Assembly: GCA_036023115.1 (NCBI GenBank)
Contig: JAYKKT010000089.1
Span: forward strand, 16,982,501-17,046,500
DNA: 64,000 nucleotides
Source of the DNA: Brasenia schreberi
Taxonomy: Eukaryota; Streptophyta; Magnoliopsida; Nymphaeales; Cabombaceae
Direction of reading: 5' to 3'
The notes under the pieces were generated by a model. It saw only the letters and a list, made by a program, of their open reading frames with translations. It had not been told where the DNA came from and ran no database searches. Below are positions 1 to 11,874 of the stretch, piece by piece (position 1 is the stretch's first letter; each line of letters opens with the position of its first letter). Made by a program: the position numbers and the translations under genes.

Positions 1-310
1 TTTTACCAAAAGAATAAAAAACTGAACCATAGAAATCAATTCTCCGTTGGATGTTTAGTGATATATTGACAAGTTCTTTGTGCTTGGCTGTAATCGCAGA
101 GATTATTTGAGTTCTTTGCCTTTCAATGCACACGTCCAACATCTTTTGCATTAGATAATTCCCAAAAGGATCTTTCATAAGTTCAACAGTATGTCCAATA
201 ACTTCACTAAATATCATGATAACTTCTTGAGGAGATCCCAGTTCCAATACTCTCTGAAGATATCGACAACCTTTGATGGTTTGGTGACTTGACAAATTGT
301 GTATCAAGGT
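1..310 (-). pseudogene. Pumilio (PUF) repeat fragment
   Basis: The - strand from about 307 down to 53 translates without a stop into PUF-type repeats. Recognisable pieces are GCRYLQRVLELGSPQEV and ELMKDPFGNYLMQKMLDV, followed by QRTQI and LVNISLN. PUF proteins bind single-stranded RNA, usually in mRNA 3' UTRs, through about eight such helical repeats; only about two are present here. The similarity is strongest to the plant APUM7-12 type, judged by eye. After SLN the expected next repeat does not follow and the frame runs into unrelated codons. The nearest candidate splice donor, GGTAAAA, is at the window edge. The 5' side merges at about 310 into LTR-like DNA. It may be one exon of a gene continuing off the window or a captured fragment; I favour a fragment. 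There is no ATG. Confidence 0.68.
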
Positions 311-624
311 TGCCTTGTTCCTTCCATGTTGAAATTGGCAAGGCTAGGTAACTTACCAAATTGCATACTAAGGCCACCTATGGTAAGTCACATAACTCAC
401 CCATGTTGAAATTAGTAAGGTTTTCTTCTTCAGGGCTTGCCAAATCGAACATCACGACTTGCCAAATTGAGCCGCTTTCCTTCCTTGAACGTTGATTTCC
501 TTTCTTGAATGTCGGTCTTTCTTTTTTTATGCCAGCCTTTCCTTTTAATTCGTGAAACTAAAAATGACAGGTTACCTTGTCCAATGGTACCAAAATTGGC
601 AGGTATTCAGTCGTTGCCTTTTCT
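311..624 (-). repeat. LTR-derived fragment (Gypsy family A)
   Basis: This stretch resembles part of the long LTR at 2838-6100. The clearest match is 555-620 against 5427-5495, which share blocks around AAACTAAAAATGA and AAATTGGCAGGT. It lies between the PUF fragment and a protease-region relic, so it is probably a broken LTR. No coding sequence is supported in it. Confidence 0.5.
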
Positions 625-1716
625 TCCCAGATTCATCTTCAGAGTATGAAATTTTTCCTCATTCCATATCATCCATTTCTTTGGATTTGTTTTTTTGTGT
701 AGGAGGGGATTTTAACCAAAGGGGACTTGACAAGAATACCTAGTCCTAGGGTAATCATGCATTAACGACCACTTTATGAATGCATGTATATATATGGAAT
801 ATGAGGTGAATGAAATGTATATGTTTAGAGACCCATACTTGTGATTCACGAGCTTAAGAAGAAGCCTATGAAGGCTAGTTGTCCCAAGCAAGATGGTCCT
901 TGTATTGTTTTCTTTGATGTTTCAGGTTTTCAAAATTTCTTTTCAAAAGGGGAATTCCTTTTGGTTTCTATCAAAAGGACTTCCAATTTCTTATATTTCC
1001 CTTTACTCAGGTTTTAATACCTACTAATTAGTAGAGGTTTTATAGAAGATTTTGAATAACATTTCAAAGTTCAATTTCTTACACAATAAAGTCTAATTCT
1101 CAAACAAAATGAAATCAAAATAACTAGGTCCTATTCCTACTCTAGGATTTTAATGGAAAACTTTTCTCCATTGGGATGAACTGTGGGGATTTCGGGAAAG
1201 AGTTATCCATGGTCCCTTTTGAAGCGTCCCACAGTATAAGACAAAGAAATTTTTGATGAAAAATTGCTCTTTTGAGCTTTGGCTTTTCTTTTTTTTTTTC
1301 TTTCAAAGGGTACCTCTATATTAAAGGTTTTTGTTTTATCTTTTCTTTTCTTTTTCTTTTTTGAAGACCTCTATATTGGAGGTTTTATTTTCTTCATTTT
1401 CTTTTAATTTTGCAAATTTTCTTTTTGGAGAGAAACAAAGTGGGGAATGCAACTCATCCCTTTAGATAATCGATTCAGCCAAGAACATCCTATTTACTAA
1501 TAGCACCTATAATTTGAAGATATTTTGCTATTTTGAACTAGGCCTCATTTAGTAAGCCAAAGATTTTTTGAAATGTTACCAAATGATTTTGGAAACTCTA
1601 CTTTTCATAAAGCATCAATTCCCTACTCTAGGGTCACATAATCCATTTTGATCCGTCTTTCGAGAAATTCAAAGGAGATCTATTTAAAATCTTTTTAAAA
1701 GAATTTAAAGTAGACC
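625..1716 (-). mobile_element. Degenerate Gypsy internal region
   Basis: This is a diverged copy of 10805-11870. The first 180 bases match the start of the protease region there (shared words around TTCCCAGATTCATC and CTTTGGATTTG). The following roughly 900 non-coding bases align along their whole length, including the T-rich runs at about 1285-1420. No open frame of useful length survives. Confidence 0.55.
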
Positions 1717-1919
1717 CTATGCGTAATACTTTTTCAAGTATTGGGCATTTATAGGATCTGCTAAATTTCTTTCCTCAACATCAATCAACCAATATGCATT
1801 GTTTGAGGTTGTTCCTCTTACAACATAGGGATCATCCCACTTGGGCCGCCATTTACGAAGTGGATGTGGGCCATGATGGTGAATAATTTTTAAAACAAGA
1901 TCTCCCACTTTGAAGTGGT
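1717..1919 (-). pseudogene. Gypsy integrase C-terminal fragment
   Basis: About 63 codons carry the GDLVLKIIHH and KWRPKWDDPYVV signature of the integrase C-terminal region of plant Ty3/Gypsy elements (the GDLVL/W.GPY type block), ending at a stop. Integrase inserts retrotransposon cDNA; the catalytic DDE core is absent here. The upstream end is cut off by an LTR end at 1920. A second copy lies at 11875-12110. Confidence 0.65.
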
Positions 1920-2316
1920 TGTAGACGTGAATTTTTATTTCAAAATCTATTAAGATTTGAAATTAAATTCTCGAAGCTACATCGTGTGCGCGAGCATGCC
2001 AGTTAGTTTACTTAAACTAACAAGGATTTATTTTTCTCACTTTCTTAGACGATCGTGGATAAGTGAGTTCTTATCGATGTAGGCCTTCTTGAACCGGCGC
2101 TCAAGGGTCAACCTAGATGCTTGGAAAATATTTGAAATCTGTTAAATTTCAAAAAAGCAAAACCCCAATTTAAAAGTTTTAAGAAATCGTGATTAAGTTC
2201 TTGATTTTGGAAATTTTCAGGTTTTGAAAAACAGAAATTGTTCTGTTTTCAGATACCTGTTCTCTTTTTTTTTTTAAATGCTTTTGAGTTTTGGAAAATT
2301 CTAAAAATTTTATAGA
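1920..2316 (-). repeat. LTR end remnant
   Basis: It begins on the + strand with TGTAGACGTGAATTTTTATT and matches the first about 130 bases of the LTR starting at 2838, including the GCGAGCATGCCAGTTAGTTT-like block. It corresponds to the terminal (U5) end of a - strand LTR. It is fused to a gag fragment on its upper side, so it may be what is left of the 3' LTR of a deleted element. Confidence 0.55.
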
Positions 2317-2318
2317 AG

Positions 2319-2796
2319 CTAGAAATACATGTGCAGAACATTTTCTACAAACAAAAGGGTTTTTGGATGATCAGCAAGGTTAGATGATTTGATCTTAACA
2401 CTTGCTTCATCTAAGGTTTCATATCCTTCATCGGATTTTGGCCTCGATTTGGTTTTTCGGTCTCTAATGGTGAAGGATTTGGGTTTTGGTTTTTGGTTTT
2501 TCCTCACATTTGGATTTTCTATGGACCCTAGGTTTCTTACCATGGGAGGAGCAAGATTCCCCTGCTTCGGCTTCTTGGCTTAAAGCAACAATCTTTTCTT
2601 CCATCACCTTCATGATTTCCCTTTTTAGGAAGGCAAGCATGCCTTTCGAAAACTTGTTTGAAAATTTGCTCGTAGAGCATGAGCCCCGGCTTGACAGTTC
2701 GCAAGATCTTTCTGAGCTTGACATATTAACCTGTGTATAAGAACTTACCACAAATCTGGAAATTGGGTTAGTTTTGCAAACATATAACGGATTCAA
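2319..2796 (-). pseudogene. Gypsy gag N-terminal fragment
   Basis: The - strand encodes a serine-rich start (MSSSERSCELSSRGSCS), then LKREIMKVMEEKIVALSQEAE and ESCSSHGKKPR. The same word order occurs in gag starts at 12118-12500 and 17252-17759, which defines a repeat family. Gag would form the retrotransposon particle. Two overlapping frames (2796-2464 and 2543-2319) show a frameshift near 2500. The fragment lies just downstream of a primer-binding-like site and LTR end, as expected for gag. Confidence 0.6.
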
Positions 2797-2837
2797 ATAA
2801 ATTCCTAAGACTCAAGTCCCATTGGACATGACAAATC

Positions 2838-5800
2838 TGTAGACGTGAATTTTTATTTCAAAACCTATTAAGATTTAAAATGAAATTCTTGAAGCTACGT
2901 CGTGTGTGCGAGTGTGCCAGTTAGTTTACTAAAACTAACAAAGATTGATTTTCTGACTTCATTAGATGATCTAAAACTACACACTAGTCAAGAACTCGGA
3001 ACAGTTCTGTATCAGAAACTCGGAGACTCAGAAAAACAGTGATATCTCCATGCTCAAACATTCAATTTTTATGAAATTTATTTTGCTAGAAATGTATGGT
3101 TGTTATCTTTCCAAAGAAATTTTTCATTCAATTTGATGCAGTATATATAGAGATATGAAAGAAATAGCAGACATATGTTGCAGAGTTTTCTGATTTTCCA
3201 GAACCTGTTCTGGTTTTTGCAAAACTTCTCAGATTTAATTGACCACGTTAGAGAATGTATAAAATCTTAAAAATTTTATCAGATACTCATGAATATGTCT
3301 AGTTTAGACGTGCTATGTCTCGACTTGATTGGATCAGCCGTTAGTTACAAAAAATTCAGTGATCAGGTGTGTGCAGAGTGTAGTTCCAGAACTTCAGATT
3401 TGCAGAAAACTATGCATGTTCCATTTATGATTACAACAATCTATAGCATAAGATCAATCACTTCCAATCCTAAAAATTCACGTGAATCATGAATAATTAA
3501 AGAGGTTTATGGTTTTGAGTGTGTTCATGGAGTTGAAGGATCGATATATACGTTTGAATCAATAATAACATGAAGAAAAAGGTGAGCATCGTCCTTGGGT
3601 TTGCATCAATATGTTTTCATGGAGGCTATGGCTCCTTAATTACAGATTTTTCAGAGATTATGCAACTAACACAAGAATCAAAACCTGTATACAGAGATGG
3701 TGGACGACATGGAGGTGATGGGCAGTGAGCAGCTGGACGTGGACGGCGAGTGGCGGCCCTCCTCTCCCTTCTCTCCTTCTCTTTCTCTGGTTTGATCTTC
3801 CACAGCCCGGATTGGATTTTCTCAACTCGGATTGGCTTTTCTTGGAGCTTGTTTGGAGCTCCTTTTATAGGCAAAAGACTGCCTAGTTGCTGCAAATACT
3901 CCCAAGGCAAGTTGCCTTAGTGGTTGGGCCCTTGTTTTGGAAGGTAAATGCTGTCCAACCCTTCCAAAATCTGTACAAGGCAAGTACTAGCCCGAGTTCA
4001 ACTATCTTAGGCATGTTCATCCCATTCTCCTTTGGATAAGCATTCATCCGAATCCTCTTGGGCAGGTTCAGCCAGCTCTGAATCAAGTACAGCCAACATC
4101 TTGTTTGGTAAGTTTGAATTGGGTACAGCCAGCTCTTGTTGAGTCGTGTTGATCACATCAAGTAAAGGCCGTGTTGTGCACAGCTTCCAACCAGCCACCG
4201 ATTCCTATTAAGTAAACTATCAATATTCTTCTTTGGCAGGTATGCTGTGCTGTACACGTTTACATGCTGGGCTGCAGATGTGGTTGAATCTTATTTGGTA
4301 AGTAGGTTCGGGTAATGTTCATAGCGTCTTTTACAACATCAATGAACCAGCGCCGACGCAAGGCTTGCTTTAGGCCTCAACTAAGTTTGATTCCTGATCA
4401 CGAACACAAGTTTATAGTAGCTATTGAATTCGTTGAAATGATTTTCTTGAATGTCTTCTTAGTGTCCGAATCCTTCAATAACACAGTCACTGTTCAAAAC
4501 CTTCCAAATCTAGCCCATATCTGTTGCACTTTACTTACCAAATTCGCATCACATATCATGGAAATTACCGAGTTTTGCTAGAATTACCCATGATTGGAAA
4601 GGTAAGGGGCTGACGGTTTAACAAATCAGGTGCCCATCTTGTCTTGAGCTGAAATCGTCTGGTAATATACAAAAAGATGATAAGATGATCCTGTCCATGA
4701 TATTCTTTCACCTTTGGTCGTGCCCTTCATTTATTATGCTCTCATTCTGAAATTTTGTTCAATCCAAAAGAGATCATGTCAACCTGTTTCAACACAAAAA
4801 CCAGTTCTTTGTGCTTTTATCGGTCGAAGTTATCTTTGTGGTCTCTGCCATATAGGTCAACGTTCAACCTTAACTACTTTCTTCCATGGTTGTGATCGTT
4901 GAAAATAGGAAAGGAGATCCCTCATGGCTACCTCATTGGGCGTCCATTGAAATTAGGAAAGTAACTTGACTCACCCCAGACTTAAAAAGGCAAGTGGGTT
5001 CAGCCCATACCTGTCATGATGCCGAAGTAATTTTGGAGACTTACCAACTTAGGGCGGTTAGTAAGTCAACCCATTTATTTTGCTTTTCACGTTGAACCCG
5101 GAATGGTAAGTTGCTGGACATGATCTTCATTTAGGAAGGTTGCTCAATATGACCTTCCTTTTTGAACCTCGGTCTTCTTCCCGAATATGACTCTTCTCCC
5201 CCTAGGGCAATGTCTTTCCCATCTTGGACATCGATTTCCTTTCAAATGTGAACTTTCTTTCCGTGGGTGCCCGCTTTCCTTTTTAACGTCGACTTTCCTT
5301 TCTAGGTGCCGACCTTCCTTTTCGGTTGTCGACTTACTTTTTTGAACATCAACTTCCTTTTTTGATGCCGGTTTTCCTTCTGATTGTCAGCTTTCCTTTC
5401 TTAACGCGGACCTTCCTTTTTTGGAACCTGAAACTAAAAATGAAAGGTTACCTCGCCCAACAATGCCGAAATTGGCAGGTGCTCGGTCATTGCCTTTTTA
5501 TGCCGTCTCCTCTTTCCAGGGAATTTGTTTCTGCACGGTCCGAGTTTATATATGGCAAGTTTCAAACACTTTATAAAAAAATATTTTATATTTGAAAACA
5601 TCAAATTTAATGAAATTTTCAAATATTGCTTTGGAAAAACACTAGATTTTATTCCCAGTTTTTGTTTGCAAAGGTGACCTACTTTTTCTTCGTGAGTCTG
5701 TCTATAACCACCTTGACCATTTAACCCTTCTCATGGGTGTGGGGTATCGAATCACTTTAATCACTTCAACGGGTGTAAGGTGTTGAACCACTTTAACCCT

Positions 5801-6100
5801 GGGTATCAGGTCTTGGAATGAGACCCTTTTCAATCGGGCGAATTTATGAGGTCTGGTTTGAATTTAACTTGTTTTTTAATGTGAGGTGTTTTGGAATTTC
5901 ATAAATTTCTAATTTGCAAACATTTTGGGTTTGATTCCCAATGTTACCATTTTCATTTGTTTATATAAAAGGAATTGTTTGAAATCATCATTTCTTTGAG
6001 GGCAATTACTTAAAAAGGCAAAATCCTGCCAATTTGGTCTTGAGGGCAAAATCATCATTTTTATAAAATTTTGTCCAAATTCGAACTTTTCTGAAAGGGT
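2838..6100 (-). repeat. Long LTR, truncated (family A)
   Basis: The + strand begins TGTAGACGTGAA, so the - strand LTR ends ...CTACA, and it is followed on the - strand by a short spacer and gag. A TATA-like CTATAAAAGG on the - strand (3861-3870) fits an LTR promoter. The region 5580-6060 matches 16380-16900 of another LTR. The expected TGTAAACACC terminus is missing: the LTR breaks off at about 6070-6110 into RNase H coding sequence. Length is about 3.26 kb. A run of imperfect 20-25-bp units rich in CTTTCCTTTC occupies about 5195-5425. Confidence 0.6.
3861..3870 (-). promoter_or_regulatory. LTR TATA box
   Basis: CTATAAAAGG read on the - strand inside the long LTR. The same relative position in sister LTRs also holds a TATA motif (8611, 14741, 15893, 19276), which supports it as the retrotransposon core promoter. 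Confidence 0.45.
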
Positions 6101-6524
6101 AAATGTAGGATCTCTAGCAATCGAGTGCCCATAATGGGGTCGATTCTCAGAGATGACCCTAAAGTGGAGAGGGCATTGGCTATGGTATTGTCCTCTCTGC
6201 CTATGTGAGTGAGTGTGCATGATTTGAAATAATTAACCAATTGGGTGGCTAATTCATGGTATGGGATGAGTTTTTCATTTTTGACTTGCCAAATTTTCGA
6301 AACTTGGTTTACCACAAGGATAGAATATCCAAAGACTTCAATATATGATGCCCTTAGATTTTTCAAAACTTTTAGGCCTTGTATGTGTGCTTCATATTTA
6401 GCCACATTATTTGAACATGAAAAATCTAGTCAAAATGCCATTGGGATTTCTCCCTTCTCAGGGGATATGAGCATGATTCCCATACCTACCCCTTGTTGAT
6501 TATTTGCCCCATCAAAGTACATTT
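6070..6524 (-). pseudogene. Gypsy (Tat-like) second RNase H domain
   Basis: The frame contains MYFDGANNQQGVGMGIMLIS with the first catalytic Asp, then NNVAKYEAHIQGLKVLKNL and, near the end, HIGREDNTIANALSTL with a late Asp. This matches the archaeal-type RNase H of the Tat/Ogre group of Ty3/Gypsy elements. One in-frame TGA lies upstream of NNVAKYEA. The domain follows the first RNase H at 6526-6897 with only a few bases between. It ends at the LTR junction, so the integrase expected next is missing. Confidence 0.65.
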
Positions 6525-6525
6525 T

Positions 6526-6897
6526 TCATACTTGATCTTCATCACAGCAATTTGATAAAACATGGTTTTGTAATTCGTTTGCAAAGATGACCTCATCGAG
6601 CATTTCATCAAGTATGGGATATGTATCTTCCAAGGATAACTCAACCACATGATCGGCTAGGGCTTGTCCCTTAATAGAGTTTTGATAATGGAATTTTAGG
6701 TCATACTCCATTAATAAGAGCTTCCATTTATCGAGCTTACCCCTTAGGATAGGTTTTTCGAAGAGGTCCTTGATAGGGTCAAGTTTAGACACTATCCAAA
6801 TTTCATGATCTAAGAAATAATGTCTAAACTTTTGGCAAGCCCATACCAAGGCTAAACACATTTTCTCCATGGCTTGGTAATTTCTTTCATATGCCAA
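6526..6897 (-). pseudogene. Gypsy RT-linked RNase H domain
   Basis: ERNYQAMEKMCLALVWACQK, then FRHYFLDHEIWIVSKLDPIK and LDKWKLLLMEYDLKF, are the standard reverse-transcriptase-linked RNase H blocks of plant Gypsy polyproteins; ALADHV marks the link to the next domain. RNase H removes the RNA strand during cDNA synthesis. The reverse transcriptase palm expected just upstream is absent (see 6967-7181). The frame is open for 123 codons but isolated, so it is a relic. Confidence 0.7.
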
Positions 6898-6972
6898 TAG
6901 AGTTTTTCAAATGTAGTAAATAGCATATTTCTTAAGGCTATCATCCTCATATTGAGCAAGTAAAACATGTCT

Positions 6973-7510
6973 TCATAGGTCCATGCGAACACGTCTATGT
7001 AAATGGGAAGTTTCGCATTTGCTTATTCTGAATCTTCTTTTACAGGTTTGAACATCGAGATGGATTTTTCTAAACTTTTGTTTCACAGGTTTTGCATGCA
7101 GTTCTAGAGGTAAATGGTGTTCTACAATCCTATGGTCTAAACCAAGCATGTCTTCATAGGTCCATGCGAGCATGTCTATGTATGATTTTAAAAATGCAAT
7201 GAATGATGTTTTTTCATGTTCATGCAAACAAGCACCTATTTTAACACTTTTTGGAATAGGCTCGCTTCCTAAATTGACTTCTAAGAAATCTCCCCTTACA
7301 AAATTTGAAGGTTTTTCCAAGTCAAGTATTTTATGGAATTTAGGCAGCTCAGAGGCTTGATCATCCTCATGAATGAGGAGATCTTCTTCCTTGCCTGATC
7401 ACTCTCAAGCACTTTAATTTTTAGGAAGGTATTATACATAAAAGAAGGGTTATGCATAAAACACACTTTGGGTTTAGTTAAAATAAATTTTTGAGTTTGT
7501 TCTCGGTTTT
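6973..7510 (-). pseudogene. Gypsy RT N-terminal region, palm deleted
   Basis: SFIAFLKSYIDMLAWTYEDM, then LGLDHRIVEHHLPL and PVKQKFRKIHLDV, is the well-conserved entry into the Gypsy reverse transcriptase (AW...DMPGI...H.L...P..Q..R type). After this only about 25 codons remain before RNase H, so the palm with its YxDD site is gone. Upstream, 7296-7514 is linker with no recognised domain. A near-repeat of about 34 bases brackets the deleted part. Confidence 0.65.
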
Positions 7511-7720
7511 GCAAAACAAAATTTTTAGGCTTTTCGATTTTTTCATTTTTTTTCGATTTTTCTAAACAACTAGTAGATGGAAAAGCATAAAGAAATTTCT
7601 TTTTGGAACTTTCAGTTTTGAAAATTTTCTAAATTTTTTTGGTTTTTCAAAATATATACTTTTTTGAATTTTTTTTGAAAAAGGGTTTTTCCATCAAGCT
7701 TACAAAGAAAACACCATGAG

Positions 7721-7960
7721 TTAGTCTCTGAATAAGATATCTAAGCCATAGTTTTCGGTATTAGCTGGTTCTAGGGCATCCTTGATCCAATTGATCTTAG
7801 GTGGTGGCTCAGGGGGTATGGATGGGTCATTCCCTAAACCATATCGACCTAGATTTTGTAGAGGTTTGATAGGTTCTAGTCTTCCTTGGCTCTTGGCTCC
7901 TAGGCCTTCATATGGTGTATATCTCATGTTTAGTAACATATTCTAAGGCTTTTTGAGTTT
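7721..7960 (-). pseudogene. Gypsy protease-RT linker with GLG motif
   Basis: The frame reads YTPYEGLGAKSQGRLEPIK, then LGRYGLGNDPS. This GLG...QG...EPI...GLG pattern is typical of the linker between protease and RT in Tat-group Gypsy elements. It is split from the protease part (9997-10814) by the solo LTR at 7961-9996. Confidence 0.55.
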
Positions 7961-9996
7961 TGTAAACACCCTAAATCAATTTTTTTTCAAACACCCCCAA
8001 CTTCGAAAGCTCAAATGATTTAAAACCTTTTGCTTTAAAATGAAAATTTTAAATCTTTTAAAAGGTTTCAAATTAAAGGTTTTAAATTGAAGTTAAAAGG
8101 ATAAAGCCTAGATGATTCAAGCAAATCAGGCGAATAGGTGGGGCCCAATTCAAGCTAGGATTGAGCTCACGAAGGATAAAGCCCGAAAGCAAGGGAGTGG
8201 ACTACGTCAAAACCAAATCAAATGGGCCAGTTCTCACAAGGCAGCTCGAGTGCTTATCTTATCAAATGAAATTCAATCCACAAGTTGCTTGAATCAAGTG
8301 CCACATGTAGACCAAGGCTGGCCGATTTTTGTAAGTTTAAATAGATTGAATTTGAGGGCTAATTCCAAAGATTTATCCAGTCTATGTATCAAATTAAAAT
8401 CGAGCAAGGTCAAGACGAGCTACACAAGTGGTTGATCAAGACATAAAACCAAGCCTAGCCGAGTGCCTTCAAGTCCAATCGGCTAAGACCAAGGCATATG
8501 ACTAAGCTTAAACCAGCCCACATGGGGCTGGTCCACCTTTGACCTTGTGGGCTTGGTTGGATCATGGATCATCCGCCCCAAGGAAGGCCCTAGAAGACCC
8601 ACCCTTGGCCTATAAATTGAGGCCAAGGGTGGGGCATGGATCCCATCTTGGGAGTTCATCTTGGGGAGGCCATCAAGGATGTTGCACTTTGAGAGTTTTG
8701 TGAGAGTTTGAGTGCTCTTAGGAAAGATCCTAGAGAGGGAAGGGAGTGTAGGATCTAGGCCAAAGCTTAGAGAGAGTGTAAGTGATCAATCAAAAGGAGG
8801 AAAAACAGGGTCGAGCACCACTTTTGGAGGCCATCTCCAAGGAAATCCGAGTAAGTGTTGGTTCTATCTTGTTTAAATCTTCATCTCTTCTCATTATTCA
8901 ATTGAAAAGAGGTTGCATTAATGGAGATTTGTCTCCCCTCATGATGTAATAGAAGTAGATGTGCTAAAATTTTCCTTTCCTTTCCTTTGCTATAAACACT
9001 CTATATCTTCTTATCCCCTCTATGCTTAAGCTATTAGATATATTTCAATTCATTTCCCTTCAGCATTTAATTTCAGGATGTTGTGTTGTTGTACTTTCAT
9101 TCGCGTGAGTTTGCATCACGTATGTTCTAAAATCCTGAAATCTGGTTTTTAACATCTCTGCATACATTGATTGTTTGATTTTTAATTTCTGAATCTCTGC
9201 TCCAATCATTTCGAAATTTTGCATACTACTTCTACACACACAGACCCACTCCTAATAAAATTTTAAAGAATTTTAGCGTCGTGCAACCTTGTAATTAAAA
9301 CTGTGCAAAATTAGGAAAATTTTGTAAATTGTCTGTCCATTCAGTTTTTCTACAACAAAGCTTGAGTATTAATCCCATAACTCTTTCTATAAGTGTCAAA
9401 AATCAATGATTTTTGGTTCATTGAAAAGCTGACATCCATAGATTTCCAGCAAGATCAAATTCATTAAATTTGGAACTCTAAGCACATGCTCATCTTTGAG
9501 TCTCTATATTTTTATAACAAAATAGTTCTGAATTAATTCTGTAACACCACAACTCCGAATCAAAATCTGAAAGATGTCCCAGACTCTTCATATCTCAAAC
9601 TTAGTCTTGTAAAAGTTTGATGATTTTTGGAGGTCTGTAAGGTATTTAAAAAGATTTGGGAAATAAATCCTAAAAACAGAGTTTTCTATTTCTCAAAACT
9701 TATACATCTTGAACTTGAAATCAAGTGTACTTGTTTTCTATTCTCAAACACCTTTGCTTTCACGTGAATTTGGAAATATCACCTATCTAGTTGGAATCCT
9801 TAAGCGCTTAGACTGACCATTGAGCATCGGTTTAAGAAGGTCTAAAGCGAAAAGAGCCTGCTTAGCTACAATTGCCTGTCAGATTTAACTTTTGCTAGTT
9901 TTTAGAAAGCTAACTGACACACTCTCACACTAAGTAGAGTTGAAAGTTTTATTTCAAGTCTCTACATAGGCTTGGAGTGAAAATTTCACGTCTACA
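7961..9996 (+). repeat. Solo LTR with 5-bp target duplication
   Basis: Starts TGTAAACACC and ends TTTCACGTCTACA; 2036 bp. AGTTT occurs directly on both sides (7956-7960 and 9997-10001), as expected for one LTR-element insertion reduced to a solo LTR by recombination. It is on the + strand, opposite to the Gypsy element it interrupts. A TATA motif (TATAAATTGA) is at 8611-8620. No coding sequence is supported inside. Confidence 0.85.
8611..8620 (+). promoter_or_regulatory. Solo LTR TATA box
   Basis: CCTATAAATTGAGG context, about 650 bases into the LTR. It is matched by CCTATAAATAGAGG in the LTR at 13786, so the core promoter is conserved in the family. Confidence 0.45.
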
Positions 9997-10850
9997 AGTT
10001 TCAAAAGATTTTGATGAAGGGGATGGCCTTGGAATAGTGTATCATCTATAGCATGGTTATACACCCGAATTTTTTGGGATGTACCTAGGAGATGTATGGG
10101 TTTAGGAGTGGAGATACTAGACTTCACTAGGATGTACATGACTCTAAGATTGGAAGACTTAGGTGGTTGGATTGCCCCTGGGAGATGAACGATCTTGGTC
10201 GGGTGTGGCTTGGGTTCTTTTATGAGGCAGATGGTTTTGGCATTAAGGAGATGGGGTGTAGATGGCTCGGCTGAGTTAGACATCTCCATGGCCCTCTCTA
10301 CTTCACTCAGTGGGTCACTTGATAGACAGGGGAAATTTTGTATTCCCTTGAGTTGTGGATTGTTTTCTCCAAAGACTACCACAACATGGTTATCCCACGG
10401 GATTTTAAGGCACTTATTAAAGGTTAAAGGGACGGCTCGGAGAGAATGTATCCACGGCCTTCCTAACAACAAGTTGTAGTAAGGGTTTATGTCTAAGACA
10501 TGAAACAACCCTACATGTGGTATTTGACCAACTTTCATGGGTAACTATATGGAGCGTAAGAGATGGGATGAATTGTCATTATATCTTGTGATGATGATTG
10601 GGCTTGGTTCTAGCATAAAGACGGTCACTCCTATTTGGAAGGCTACATGGAGAGGGAGAATATTTAGACCTCCTCCCCCATCAATCATGCACTTGTTGAG
10701 AGTGTGGTGATTCAATACCACCCCTATGTGCAAAGCTTGGTTGTGGGTCGTATCAAGTCTTTCTAAATCATCCTCAGCGAACACAATTGGGGCCTTGGTT
10801 CTTCCCAGATTCATCCTAAGAGTATGGATTTTTCCTTCATATCATAACAT
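9997..10850 (-). pseudogene. Gypsy aspartic protease region
   Basis: The - strand contains ALHIGVVLNHHTLNKCMIDG followed by GGGLNILPLHVAF. The IDGG core is the active-site form of Tat-group retrotransposon proteases (normally DGGSS, here DGGGG). About 100 codons later comes VLDINPYYNLLLGRPWIH, the conserved C-terminal LLGRPW block. Protease would cleave the polyprotein. Two frames (10814-10545 and 10538-9954) are separated by a stop. The downstream end is cut by the solo LTR. Confidence 0.7.
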
Positions 10851-11874
10851 CCATTTCCTTGGATTTGATTTTGTGAAGGAGGGGATCTTATCCAAAGGTG
10901 ACTTGACAAAAAAAATGGCTAGTCCTAGGATGATCATGCATGGACGACCTTTTGATGCTTGCATGGAATGTGAGGTGAGTGAAGTAAATGGAGTGTAGTG
11001 TGTGTTTAGAGACCTATTCATGAGGTTTATGAGCTTGAGGAGAAGCCTATGAAACCATACTCCCCCAAGTAAGATAATCTCCATATTGTTTCTTTTGATG
11101 CTTCGGGTTTTCAAAATTTCTTTTCAAACGAGAACTCCTTTTTGGTTTCTATCAAAAGGACTTCCCATTTCTTACATTTCCCTTCACTCGGATTTTAATA
11201 CCCACTACTTAGCAGAGGTTTTGTAGGAAATTTTGAATAACATTTCAAAATTCAATTTCCCATACAACAAAGTCTAACTCTCAAATAAAATGAAATCCAA
11301 ATAAGTAGGTCCTATTCCTACTCTGGAATTTTAATGGTAAATCTTTTTCCATTGGGATAAGTTGTGGGGATTTGGAAAAGAATTTACCATGGTCCCGTGG
11401 TGTAAGGCCAAGAGAATTCTTGATGAAAAATTGCTCTTTGAGTTTTGACTTTTCTTTTTTCTTTCAAAGGGAACCTCTCTCTCTTTTTTAGAGGTTTTTT
11501 ATTTCTCTTTTCTTTTATTTTTCTTTTTGTAAGACCTCTATATTGGAGGTTTTGTTTTTCTTTCTTTTTTTTATTTTGTCAATTTTCCTTTTTGGAGAGA
11601 AATGAAGTGGGGGAAAACAACTCGATCCTCGATTCAACCAAGTATATCTCATTTCCTAATAGCACCTACTATTTGAAAATATTTTGCTATTTTGAACTAG
11701 GCCTCATTTTTTAAGCCAAAGATTTTTGAAATGTTACCAATGATTTTGAAGACTCTGCTTTTCATAAAGCATCAATTCCCTAATTAAGGGTCACATAATC
11801 CATTTTGATCCTCTTTTCAAGAAATTCAAAGGTGACCCATTTTTAAAAAAAATCAAAAGAATTTAAAGTAGACC
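10851..11874 (-). mobile_element. Gypsy internal non-coding region, second copy
   Basis: It includes a short frame with RPCMIILGLAIFFVKSPLDK leading into the protease, then about 750 bases with no coding potential and T-rich tracts (about 11445-11590). It aligns with 780-1716 along its length by eye. The role of this segment in the element is not clear. Confidence 0.5.
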
